From NCBI RefSeq assembly GCF_021018895.1, contig NC_079364.1, positions 14,128,385-14,192,384 of the forward strand: a stretch of DNA of 64,000 bases. The letters are read 5' to 3'. The notes beneath the pieces are model-generated. The model saw nothing but the letters and a program-made list of their open reading frames with translations, ran no database searches and had not been told where the DNA came from. This document shows positions 12,601-38,640 of the stretch, in pieces (within the stretch, counting starts at the first letter, position 1; each line of letters starts with the position of its first letter). Origin of the DNA: Seriola aureovittata. Taxonomy: Eukaryota > Chordata > Actinopteri > Carangiformes > Carangidae. The position numbers were made by a program, and so were the translations under genes.

Positions 12601-14419
12601 ATAAAACAATTTGTTTGATCCTCTGTAAATTCACTTTTTCCTGTAACTTAAAATACAATGGAGCAAACCTCTTCCTGAACTGTAGTGGTAATCATGGGGA
12701 CATGTCTCATTTTAATAATCTAGCCAATACTAAACAGTACTACTGCTACTAACTGCTACTTTATTGTTTTCTCAAAATCATCATTTCTGTCTGTTCGTTT
12801 GGTTTAAAAAAACAAGACAAAAACCATTGTTACGGTAAGCAAAGCATGCCAATACTAATTTTGCATAATCTGCTCCCTTCTCTCATGCACGCATGCACGC
12901 TGTCTGACCACAGATCAGTTGCAACGTATGGTAGTATTCAGTTCCCCCCTCGCCCTCTCTGGTTTAGCCCCTGTCCAAAGTCGGTGTGAACTCCTGGTAG
13001 TGATGGTTGAATTATGATGTTATCTCTCTGTATTAGATGCTAATACAAGAGCATATCTGCACTAGTTTACACTCCTGGCCTGCCAGTCTCTCCTTTTCTC
13101 TATTCTTTCTTCCATCTACGTAATGTTTCACTGGTGTTGACATAGTCTGTAGAATGTAGATATGGTTTAAATACTAACACTTACCCATCTTTCCCTTCTT
13201 TAACCCTCCGTAAGTTGTTTTGACCCATTTTTCATGTCTGTCTTGTGTTTTGGATCCCCTTTCCCCTCCTTTCCCTGTCATTACTCTCCAACCCGTTCTT
13301 CTCCTCTCCTCTAGTTCATGTGCCCAGTCTGAAATATCTCTGGATGGTTTCTCTGAGTGCCCTCCTCCCCCAGTGCCTGTAGTGTTGCGTGGAGCACGGG
13401 AGCGCCTGGCAGTGGAGCTGAGGGACCGCAAAGCACCACTGGCTGTCATGGAGAGTCTCTCAGACGCCGAATCCCTCTATAGCCTGGATTCCCGACGCTC
13501 CTCAGCAGCACTAAGGGGTTCACCAATGCTGGGTAGCCTCCCGTTCCCTTTGGACGCCCCAATCCCAGAGGAGAACCCATCTCTCAGCTCTCGCACTGAA
13601 TTACTGGCTGCTGACTGCCTTTGCCAGGCAACGCCAGAGCATCTGGGTGAGGTTGGGCCCTTCTTTACCCCAGTGGAATCCAGATCCACCCCGGAGTACC
13701 CCATGCGGCTATCTCCTGCCACACCTCGCTACAGTGGACACCATTCCCCAGCTCTGCTGAACCAGAGCACCTTGGCACAGCCTATCAAGCCAGAGCTTAA
13801 CGCCAACCCAAAAATGCTTCCTGATGGGGATCACCAACAGATTCCTGGTGTCTACAGTCCAGGGAGCACACCTAATGCTCCGCTCAGCCCTCAAATTTGT
13901 TCTAGACCACTGGATGCAGAAAAGGAGGATTGGGAGCTGGAGACTGCCGAGAAACAGTTAAGTGCAGAGAACAGACCGGGAGCTTCTACTCCTCCACCCC
14001 AACTATCCAACGGAAACCCCAGCCAGGCGGTGCTGGAGTTCGCCCAGTACTTAGACTCTCTATTCAGACTGGACGGCAACTGCTCACCGCCTCTGGAGCT
14101 GTCTGATGGGGAGTCAGAGTCAGGCCGGGGTTCCTTTGGGCAAGGTGAGTGTCTTGGAGATGGACAGCGGTTGGATGACAAACAACTTCTGGCCAGAGCA
14201 ACACTAGAGCCAAATCTAGTCCCCAAGCCCCCACGCACTTTTGCCGGATCCGCTGATCCCTCTTCGGGCATCTCTTTGTCACCCTCCTTCCCTCTCTCGT
14301 CTTCTGAGGAGCTCAACGACCTTTCCCCCGGTGAGGTTGCCCCACCAGCCATACACTCCCTACGAACATCTACCCCTTGCCACTGCCCTGAAGAGAACAC
14401 ACTATCATCTATGGTGTAG
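570..14419 (+). CDS. dagla: dagla: diacylglycerol lipase alpha, 3' portion of the gene (12 exons)
   Basis: Sn-1-specific diacylglycerol lipase, a membrane-anchored serine hydrolase that makes the endocannabinoid 2-arachidonoylglycerol from diacylglycerol, mainly at neuronal postsynaptic membranes. Exons: 570-694, 1086-1236, 2770-2853, 3745-3822, 4104-4184, 4411-4553, 6606-6674, 6768-6840, 7275-7483, 8308-8434, 12383-12549, 13315-14419. All junctions are GT-AG and phases agree, giving 803 codons plus TAG. The alpha/beta-hydrolase core carries GHSLGAG (nucleophile Ser codon 4453-4455), GKDLVP (Asp 6661-6663) and [10 protein letters not shown] (His 7452-7454), matching the known DAGL triad. The long tail, with [17 protein letters not shown] and KPPRTFAGS, separates it from the short paralogue DAGLB. 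The N-terminal four-helix membrane domain (roughly 300 residues in the family) lies left of the window. Identity is very secure; the start is outside the window. Confidence 0.96.
1086..1236 (+). CDS. dagla: dagla in-window exon 2
   Basis: The acceptor CACCCCAG completes the split codon and the exon ends in phase 0 at GTGAGT. It encodes the Cys-rich EEDNCCGCN and the RRHFLD segment leading into VYTSCHDA, at the start of the hydrolase fold. Confidence 0.95.
1237..2769 (+). other. dagla: dagla intron
   Basis: A 1.5 kb intron. No coding sequence, RNA gene or recognisable repeat was seen beyond short A/T tracts. Confidence 0.75.
2770..2853 (+). CDS. dagla: dagla in-window exon 3
   Basis: 28 codons in phase 0: [20 protein letters not shown] then RGTLSPK. 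This is the central beta-strand and RGT loop that helps form the oxyanion hole in class 3 lipases. Acceptor CACACACAG, donor GTGAAT. Confidence 0.95.
2854..3744 (+). other. dagla: dagla intron
   Basis: A 0.9 kb intron with poly-T runs near 3030-3045 and 3712-3724. Nothing else recognised. Confidence 0.75.
3745..3822 (+). CDS. dagla: dagla in-window exon 4
   Basis: 26 codons in phase 0 encoding [17 protein letters not shown] then the HGTWLGHK segment, near-identical to mammalian DAGLA. Acceptor GTGCTTCAG, donor GTGAGC. Confidence 0.95.
4104..4184 (+). CDS. dagla: dagla in-window exon 5
   Basis: 27 codons in phase 0: [17 protein letters not shown] then SQAFGRDL, the helix before the nucleophile elbow. 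Acceptor CACTCTCAG, donor GTACAT. Confidence 0.95.
4411..4553 (+). CDS. dagla: dagla in-window exon 6 (catalytic serine)
   Basis: Encodes [20 protein letters not shown] and [24 protein letters not shown] is the nucleophile elbow, with the serine codon TCT at 4453-4455. Ends mid-codon at GTGAGT. Confidence 0.97.
4554..6605 (+). other. dagla: dagla intron with a Tc1-derived relic
   Basis: A 2.05 kb intron. It carries an ATTT run near 5240-5266 and a degenerate Tc1-type fragment (listed separately). The rest is unremarkable AT-rich sequence. Confidence 0.75.
5650..5900 (+). mobile_element. decayed Tc1/mariner-like element fragment
   Basis: A remnant of the 3' end of a Tc1-like transposase. Bases 5797-5828 read [11 protein letters not shown], matching the family motif PDLNPIEHLW that carries the last acidic residue of DD34E transposases. 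The upstream stretch from about 5655 (ACACAGGTGACAAA) resembles the terminal region of a known teleost Tc1-derived repeat. No intact reading frame remains. Confidence 0.6.
6606..6674 (+). CDS. dagla: dagla in-window exon 7 (catalytic aspartate)
   Basis: Completes Ser, then encodes [20 protein letters not shown] followed by VP. The GAC at 6661-6663 is the triad aspartate. The following intron is only 93 bases, typical of compact teleost genes. Confidence 0.95.
6768..6840 (+). CDS. dagla: dagla in-window exon 8
   Basis: Completes Arg and encodes [20 protein letters not shown] then NKPK, with donor GTGATT. The sequence matches the DAGLA helix following the catalytic aspartate. Confidence 0.94.
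6841..7274 (+). other. dagla: dagla intron
   Basis: A 434-base intron. Nothing recognised. Confidence 0.75.
7275..7483 (+). CDS. dagla: dagla in-window exon 9 (regulatory loop and catalytic histidine)
   Basis: Begins [17 protein letters not shown], passes through an acidic/Pro-rich insert corresponding to the DAGL regulatory loop, then [20 protein letters not shown]. The triad His codon is 7452-7454. Ends mid-codon at GTGAGA. Confidence 0.95.
7484..8307 (+). other. dagla: dagla intron
   Basis: A 0.8 kb intron ending in a CT-rich tract and CTGTAG acceptor. It holds one short dispersed-repeat fragment (7945-8010). Confidence 0.75.
7945..8010. repeat. fragment of a teleost dispersed repeat (CACTTTATTAGG family)
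   Basis: ACGCTCACCAAGCACTTTAT followed by TAGG and CCTGTACACCTGCT resembles the end of a very common fish element (consensus core CACTTTATTAGGTACACCTG). Only about 65 bases are preserved. Recognised from memory, not by a database search. Confidence 0.5.
8308..8434 (+). CDS. dagla: dagla in-window exon 10
   Basis: Encodes [20 protein letters not shown] and [19 protein letters not shown]. Ends in phase 0 at an atypical donor, GTCTGT. This is the branch point for the proposed alternative last exon at 9400. Confidence 0.95.
8435..9399 (+). other. dagla: dagla intron upstream of the alternative exon
   Basis: A 0.97 kb intronic stretch ending in GTTTCTGCAG at 9399. AT-rich, with no recognised element. 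Confidence 0.7.
9400..9900 (+). CDS. dagla: candidate alternative last exon of dagla (short isoform tail)
   Basis: An acceptor TGTTTCTGCAG at 9399 is followed, in the phase left by exon 10, by 166 open codons and TGA at 9898-9900. The peptide begins [20 protein letters not shown] and is rich in Ser, Thr, Pro, Glu and Cys; it looks like a disordered tail, with no transmembrane or catalytic motif. The canonical next exon also begins V-L-E (GTGCTGGAG against GTACTGGAA here), so the splice context is nearly the same. Joining it to exon 10 would keep the whole lipase triad but lose the canonical tail. The call is inferred from splice signals and an unusually long open frame; I do not recognise this exon from any known DAGLA isoform. 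It could still be a chance open frame. Confidence 0.5.
   Translation, partial: VLEPFCPLSEQENLEPEELEVSQPTCSTNVFITTQTELNSCPLPPDYSLPTHKDSSCTATLTETEAVAVSLTAAAFPSFLDAEPVVLLRPPPSACTSAPQPCLVSDPSLVNNSPELHLGALSVEDDSCIPPQTQSDSPNSHPCVNLITSLSKKDEVCRLQEPKQSF
9901..12382 (+). other. dagla: dagla intron, or 3' UTR of the alternative last exon
   Basis: A 2.5 kb non-coding stretch. Up to about 11670 it could be the 3' UTR of the alternative transcript. The part after 11700 is AT-rich intron ending in TGTGACAG. No other feature recognised. Confidence 0.6.
11648..11653 (+). terminator. dagla: candidate poly(A) signal (ATTAAA) for the dagla short transcript
   Basis: ATTAAA is followed within about 20-60 bases by GT-rich sequence (TGTGTGTTGATGTG, then TTGGTGTTTGTGTT), the usual layout of a vertebrate cleavage site. 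Other AATAAA-like hexamers also occur upstream (10991), so the exact site is uncertain. Confidence 0.35.
12383..12549 (+). CDS. dagla: dagla in-window exon 11
   Basis: Encodes [20 protein letters not shown] then [15 protein letters not shown] and HRRNSSVR, the start of the C-terminal tail. Acceptor TGTGACAG, donor GTTAGT, ending mid-codon (Arg). Confidence 0.94.
12550..13314 (+). other. dagla: dagla last intron
   Basis: A 0.77 kb intron with a long pyrimidine-rich end (CTTCTCCTCTCCTCTAG). Nothing else recognised. Confidence 0.75.
13315..14419 (+). CDS. dagla: dagla last coding exon: cytoplasmic regulatory tail
   Basis: About 367 codons ending TAG at 14417-14419. Conserved DAGLA blocks are [72 protein letters not shown] and [16 protein letters not shown] (14228-14242) fits the PPxxF Homer-binding motif reported for mammalian DAGLA. 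The Ser-rich blocks correspond to the phosphorylated tail of the mammalian enzyme. Between these blocks the sequence is diverged and low-complexity, as expected for a disordered tail. Confidence 0.95.
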
Positions 14420-16905
14420 CGTGCTCCCAAGACTCTGATGTCCTTTGCCCTAAATTAAGAGGTGCAGTCATCCAAATTTTGAAACATATCACAGTACATG
14501 CATGCAATGGAATGCAGTCACTCATCAGAGATCCAATGACAGAACTTGACTGATCACCTCACAAACTGTTTCCATTCTTCAGGTGTCCCCTCTGAACGCT
14601 GTTTATAGCATTTTCACACTATTGCAATGACTAAGAAAAAAGATACCTCTCTCTGCATGCCAGGGGGCTGTGCTGCTTTTGGGTGAATTTAAATAACTGT
14701 AGCTTCACGATGCCATTCCAAAACGATGTTGTCTCACCCACATAGGGACGCGTCAGCATTACATCAATTCCCTGACTTAACAAAATCAAAGGGAGAATAG
14801 TTAACTGAGCAGGGATTCAAAAACTAACACTGTAGAAGAGGTTAGCATAGGCACATCATCTGGGGTTGATGTACTGTACAACTTCCTGCACCCTCAGAAG
14901 CTCCAGAAATTTTGTCCAGCTTTTATTTTTATTTTATTTTTTAAAATCAGGAATGTGAAGATGGAAATATTTGTCAATCAATAGAAGTGAGAAGACATTA
15001 CGAAATGTTCCTCAGGTCTATAAAGAATTGACTTTGAGAAAGAGAGTATGTGTGTTACATTGGTGAGAATTTGTGTGTCTTAAGAATTTAGTGATTGTGA
15101 CAAACTTATTACAGACGCCTATGGATGTTTTTGAGTCTTTTGTTTACTCTTTATAGTGCATGAAGACATTTTTTTTCTTTATTTTTGAAGAGAAATTGTC
15201 ACTAAGCCACTTAGATTGACATTTGAATACTCTTGCACACGTCATATTGCTCAATTTAGCCCCCTTTGCCAAAAAATGTAATACATTGTATTGCCAAATG
15301 TATTTATGAGATGTAATTTTGTATATGTATATGGATATTGCTTTATTTAAACACAAGCTAAGTTCATTGTCTCCTCCCCATAGCCATACTGTTGGATCTC
15401 ATGTAGACTGTTACACAGCAACACCACGGAAAAGATGTCGTCATGTTAAAACACTGCCATGGCTTTCATTTTAAAAACACAACCTCTGCACCTTGGGTTT
15501 GAACCAATAATGAACTTGCTAATAGTCCCAATCTCATAACTACTGTACCTTTCTCTTTGGAGAGCTCTTAGCAACGTGCCCAGGTCAGGGTCTGCATGCT
15601 TTATGCATTTCAGAGTAGCATGGCTGGTATATAACTAGTTTTGTCATTAAGTCACAGTAAATAAGCTCTAAACATGTCCAGACATGATCATACGTGTAAT
15701 CTCAAACCTTTGAGAGGCTTTTTAAATGCCCAGGTCACCTGACAGGACCAAACTGTGTATCCTAAAAGTGTCCCAGGATATCATTTCTCTTGTTCTCAAG
15801 GTGCTCTCAGTCATCTTGGATGTCAAGGTGTTTGCTTCCCTTTAATCCGGTTCATCTCAAACATGCTTGAGGTTGGACCGAATGAGTAAATGGGCTCGGA
15901 CATTATGTATGCCAATTCTAAATACTGTATGTGGTATACAATCTTCCATATAACTCTGGGTGTAACAGGTGGCTCACAATTTACATTATTTATTATTGTT
16001 AATGTTAATATCACTTTTATTGCTATATTTGATGGTATTATTATCCTTACTGCGCTTGCAACAGATTGGTTTGATGTCAGTGGTTTTTATCTCAGTTTTT
16101 GGAACAGTGTGGGGAATTTTTTAGACTTTCCCAAATGTAAGGAGTTATATATTTCAGCTTTTTTTCTGTCTGAGTGGAAAAGTATGTGACATTCTCCCAT
16201 GGCATGGTGACAATATGCTCTTTTTACAAATCTTTCCTCGTGGTGAGACATGCCGTAGAGTGACAGCCTGTTCACAGTGACCTTTGGTGCAGTGCCACCA
16301 TCAAGCCTGGAGTCACCATAGTGATCATCACTGTCTCTATTTGGAACAAGATTTGCTGTGGTTTCTCACATCAGACATTTCCAGCCAGTTTACAGTCTGA
16401 CACTCCTCAAATCATGCTGCCAGTCCCAGTAGTCTCTCACAAGATACGCAAAGGTTGGGCCAGCGGTTTCCTACACTCACTAGCTTTGCTTGCAGGCAGT
16501 CATACACTAAACACTGCTGAAAGGAAGCACTATAATACTTTCCATCATGATGTGTACAGCACCATCTTCTATGTGTAATTATTTATGCAGATGTCTAAAA
16601 AAAAAAAAGATAAATTCCAATAGAGTCATGTAGAAAACAAATATATAATAAGGAGATAATGACTATATTAAAAGAGATCAGTATTGACATATATATATAA
16701 AAAATATTTCATTTGAAAGTTATTTATTCAGACTATTGGCAGATTTACAAATTGGTCTATATTGAAAGAAGAATAATTCAACTATGTCTTGTCCATGTTT
16801 ACCTGGTTTGCTTCCCCTCCTTTCCTGCCCCACAATGAGAATGTATTTAATCCCTCCCCCTCACTGCCCTGCCTGTAATGGAATAAACTACAAACTATGA
16901 AAATA
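14420..16905 (+). other. dagla: dagla 3' UTR
   Basis: Non-coding sequence after the dagla stop, up to the first good poly(A) signal, with no repeats. A length of about 2.5 kb is plausible for this gene. The exact end is inferred. Confidence 0.55.
16882..16887 (+). terminator. dagla: candidate dagla poly(A) signal (AATAAA)
   Basis: AATAAA sits in GGAATAAACTAC, followed about 30 bases later by TTTTTGTCAT. It is the first canonical hexamer with T-rich downstream sequence at the end of the gene. Not proven. Confidence 0.45.
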
Positions 16906-18590
16906 TAACTATAAATTTTTGTCATATCTCTTTCAGCATGAGGTACTGGTATACTGTATAGTGTTTAAATGAGTCACCAATTTTAGTTCATCATAGTTCA
17001 TTTCCGGCTTATTTTCCTCACTGCTCCAAATTTAGTTGCGTGTTTCTGTTTATCTTGCATATGTTAATAAGAGTATAGTGTGAACATCAATGTCCTCTCT
17101 GTGAAAGTGTGTAATCAAGGTTCTATTAAGTTTCTCCTAAAAGGTTCTGAATGTAACTGGCACATTTAAGCAGAGAATTATTCAGATTAACAGACTTGAC
17201 TATTTGTAAAAGCGAATTGTTTTAAACTAATGACTTTTAATGCCAAGCACCCTGGATATATAAAGGATCGTACTTAGGAGGAAATTTTGCCAAATGGACC
17301 CATCCTGAAAAAGGCGGTGTGTCATCAGTTTTAGAAGTGCTGAGTGCAGATGGATTTTGAGTAAAGATGGCATGAGTTGTTCAGAGCTATATTTAAGCCC
17401 AAGTGTAGGTGCAGTGTATTGTGAGCATACAGTCTGCTTCTGTTGAGCCTTATGGAGGTGTCATGAGTCAAATGACACAGCGTGGATGGGAGGTGTCTCT
17501 GTTTGACGCACCTTGAACCTGACTCACAAAACAGAATAACTGAATAAGCTTGGTAACTGCACCGAAGAAAAACTTTAATACCAGTTAAATGTACAACATA
17601 AGCGAATATATACCAATAACTCTTTTTTTTTTTCACATTTTTTATGTAGATATTCCCCAATATGTTCTAAAGTATAATGAGAAAATACTGTTAGGAGACA
17701 GGTAGCTCAGCTGTACACAGCTGAGATACATTCCTCATTAGCTTTAGACCTAACAAGCTGCCTAAACTCTTTTATCACTATTAATTATGGCCGTATCACA
17801 AGTCTGTAATAATAACGATACTATACTGCAGAGAGTATAAAGTCAGCAGTGGGCTCACTTGAGTGTACCACCCAAGACTTTCCATTAAGATATCAAGACA
17901 TCCTTGAAGACAAGATGGTTCACCTCAAAATGAATTTTTAGGTTTAGCTTCCAGATTCTTATGTGCAAAAATAACACAACATATCCAACTTTGTCAGGGA
18001 TTGAACAATACATTCCTGAACTTATTTCCATTGTTGTCTCTGGTGTTTACACAGCCCAACCTCTTCGGGACAGTGTTGGGCAATATCCAGCATTAAGATA
18101 TTTGAAAATAAGGCTAAAGAAAAGTATGTAATAGACAAACAATTGATAAAATCTTGTGAAAAAGGCACACAAAATAAGTAAAAGTCAGTGACATTAAAAT
18201 ATTAGTTGCCTTACATAGAGCAATATGTAAATATCACTAGATTAAAAAGTAGTTTATAATACCATATTAATATTTCCACATTATATTAAGGAATACTGTT
18301 AAGCAACCAACAACTGATCAGTCCCTATCACAAAAGAGAAGCTATCTGAGATGTCCAAACTATTCTCCAAACTAGAGTTACCACCTTACAATTGTATGCC
18401 TGGCCAACCAGCTAAGTTGCAGGAAATGTTGTGACAACCTCCCCTTCTGTTCCTGAGTTACAACCACGGATGTATTCAAGACCTATTTAAGAGTCTGGTA
18501 AAAAAAAAAAAAAAAAACATGTTCAGTTTACCTCCATACCACCAGAGGGAAGCAAAGTATCAACCTCCTGAGTCACAACTACGTGTCAGA
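16906..18590. other. dagla-ext2 intergenic region
   Basis: About 1.7 kb of AT-rich sequence. No gene, RNA or recognised repeat was seen, apart from poly-A/T runs near 17621 and 18500. Confidence 0.6.
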
Positions 18591-18761
18591 AATAAAGAAG
18601 AATAACTTCCGGAAAATCACTGCAAAATTTGCGAGAGCGCTACTGTTAGCTTAAAGCTAGGTTAGCATTAACACTGGGTTCATAAGTGTAGCCTGATTTC
18701 TAACCGTAGCCATGAATTAAGAGGCAACTGTCAAACCCTGTTCCGTTCAACGTCTCGGTGG
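18591..18761 (+). promoter_or_regulatory. ext2: candidate ext2 promoter and non-coding first exon
   Basis: An ETS-type site ACTTCCGG (18605-18612) occurs where a housekeeping-type start would be expected. A possible non-coding exon ends at a donor at 18758 (GTGGGT) or 18762 (GTAAAA). The first coding exon needs an upstream exon because its ATG is 28 bases inside a spliced acceptor. There is a minimal upstream frame, ATG-AAT-TAA, at 18712. Transcript start and donor are inferred. Confidence 0.35.
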
Positions 18762-19499
18762 GTAAAACATATAGCTATAACTTCGGGAATTTACCCTCTC
18801 TTCCACAATTTTATAGCATTTAATGATGTCAGGCAGTGAGCTAATTTAGCATGAATGTTTACACAGCTGTGTTAGCTAACTGACTTCGTTAGCTGCAGTT
18901 AGCCATGTTAGCTTCGTAGTTAATTTAAACTAAAACAGTCTCCCACTGTTCTGACAGTTTTTTTTAATCGCGTTATGGTCAATATTATTGGCAAATAATG
19001 TATTGTCAGTATGTTATCGTTGCAATTAACTATACGTGTCGTTGACAGCAAAGGCATTCAATAAACATCATATAAACAGCTCATTTATCTTGATATGGAA
19101 ATTATGCACTGCAACTTTAATATAAAAATACTGAGATTTTGGGTGACCCGTAACCTACATAGTCTTGAGTAACGTTACAGGCATCAATTGTGTGTTTTAT
19201 TCTGACCTGTTAGACAAGGTAAACTACTTGTGTATGAAGTAGGGCTGCAACTAACGATTGTTTTCGTTATCGATTAATCTGTCAACTATCTCCTCGATGA
19301 ACCATTTATCATCAGACCTATAAATTCGGTTTCCTATATCCTATGAGAAATAAAGGCATTGCTTTCTTACATTTGAGAACTTGAACCAGACAGAGTTTTT
19401 GTTTAAAAAACAGTTAGTTATCAAACTAGTTGCTGATTGTAACAGCTCTAGTATAAGCAGTACATGAAGCTGTCACTGATTTGATGCATGTCTTTACAG
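18762..19499 (+). other. ext2: ext2 first intron (inferred)
   Basis: About 0.74 kb before the acceptor TCTTTACAG. It contains part of a GTTAGC-rich stretch (18640-18930) and one dispersed-repeat copy (19236-19455). Confidence 0.5.
19236..19455 (+). repeat. teleost dispersed repeat (GGGCTGCAACTAACGATT family), copy 1
   Basis: Begins AGGGCTGCAACTAACGATTG, continues through ATCGATTAATCTG, contains TTACATTTGAGAACTTGAACC and ends TTGTAACAGCTCTAG. This matches the ends and interior of a very common non-autonomous teleost repeat with inverted GGGCTGCAAC/GTTGCAGCTCT ends. It appears complete but diverged. Confidence 0.65.
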
Positions 19500-19527
19500 T
19501 GGCTGATTGGACAGAGAGGTGTTAGAC

Positions 19528-37268
<17,741 letters not shown>

Positions 37269-38640
37269 CCAGCCAGTACTAGATGTTTGGACCTTGTCAC
37301 AGCCTCAGAACTTCAAGATCTGTCACAATCATCATCTTTTATATCAAGACGTCAAAATTCCGACTAAAGTCAGTCATACTGTCACCTCTCAGTTTAAGTC
37401 ACTTCCACTTTGTTTGATTTTTAAATTGAACCTGAAACACAGAATTGTAGAGTGCTTTGAGTTAACCTCTTAAATGACAGAGGAAATCTGGGGATGGTGA
37501 TGACAGTAATTTGTCTATTGGTCTTTAAGTAAAAGATATTTCCAAACGTTTACCAATACTAAAGCGTAGACTAATGTTACAGAAACTGCTCTTGGAGGGT
37601 CACCCTGTGTCTGCTGTTCGACACACTGACTGATTGGAGGCCTGTGGTTCCTCACTGTTACTGTTTTAGAGCTGGAAGCTTTGGGCTCCTGCCACTGTGG
37701 AATCAACGTATACAGTGTATATATTTGTATTTTGCAGCAGTGCTGTATAATAGTCATAATTTATGATGCTCCAACAAGGATTCTCTATTTTTCCTTCTTT
37801 TTTTTTTTTTTTCTTTCTTTTCAAAAGCTGACATGGACCAGATTATTATAGTTGCACTGTATGAAAGACAAAGTAATACATGTTTAAATTACATTATATA
37901 TAGTAAATGAATCAATTACAAATCTATGTAGGCTTTATCAAATGGTTGTGAATGTGATAACACAGGGGTCTGGCTAATAGATGATGTACAGTAAATGTTT
38001 CACACACATTCTGTTTTACACAGATTGGATTGTTAGACAAAGTTATTACCATAAATATAATATTTAGAGTGAATAACTGCTGATTTAAAAAAAAAAAAAA
38101 AAAAAAGAAAAAGGTTATGCTGAGCTACTGGAACATCTTGAATTGTAATTTTATACTGCCTGAGTAAGATTTTCGTCATATTTATATATCGGAAAAGCCG
38201 TGGTGCTTATGAAGCATCCACTAAGTCATTTCATGAGTTGAGATATGTGTATGAACACTGCATCAGTATAAGTAATTATTTGTTTACCATGCATTTGGAG
38301 ACATATTGTATAGTGAATAACAGACAACTCCCAAATCCCCTTTTCAAAACAGATGTGTATAAACAGTTAATGCAATGCTTTATTTTTTTATTTTTCCATT
38401 TTACCTGTTGTGTGTGTTTTATATTTTTGTCCTTTTCATCACTACTTGTCCCGACTTCAGTATTTAGGTTGTAACATTGACACAGCAGTCTTTAAGATGT
38501 TAACACGGCCTTTTGATGTTTTTATTTGCCTTTTTTATTTTCATGAGGTCAGTGAAATTGTTTTGAATTTGTTTGACAGAGTTTATGTATCTAAGTGTAT
38601 ATATGACTTTGTAAAACGTTATAAGTAAAGACCACACTAA
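37269..38640 (+). other. ext2: ext2 3' UTR (inferred extent)
   Basis: AT-rich, repeat-poor sequence after the stop, with poly-T (37800-37812) and poly-A (38088-38106) runs. An AGTAAA-type hexamer near 38624 before TTCATCTCACAGTTTTAATG is a possible end. No strong AATAAA with a GT-rich tail was seen, so the end is uncertain. Confidence 0.45.

Noticed and set aside
13891..14430. 179-codon frame antisense to the last dagla exon
   Set aside because: A mirror of the constrained coding strand. No independent support.
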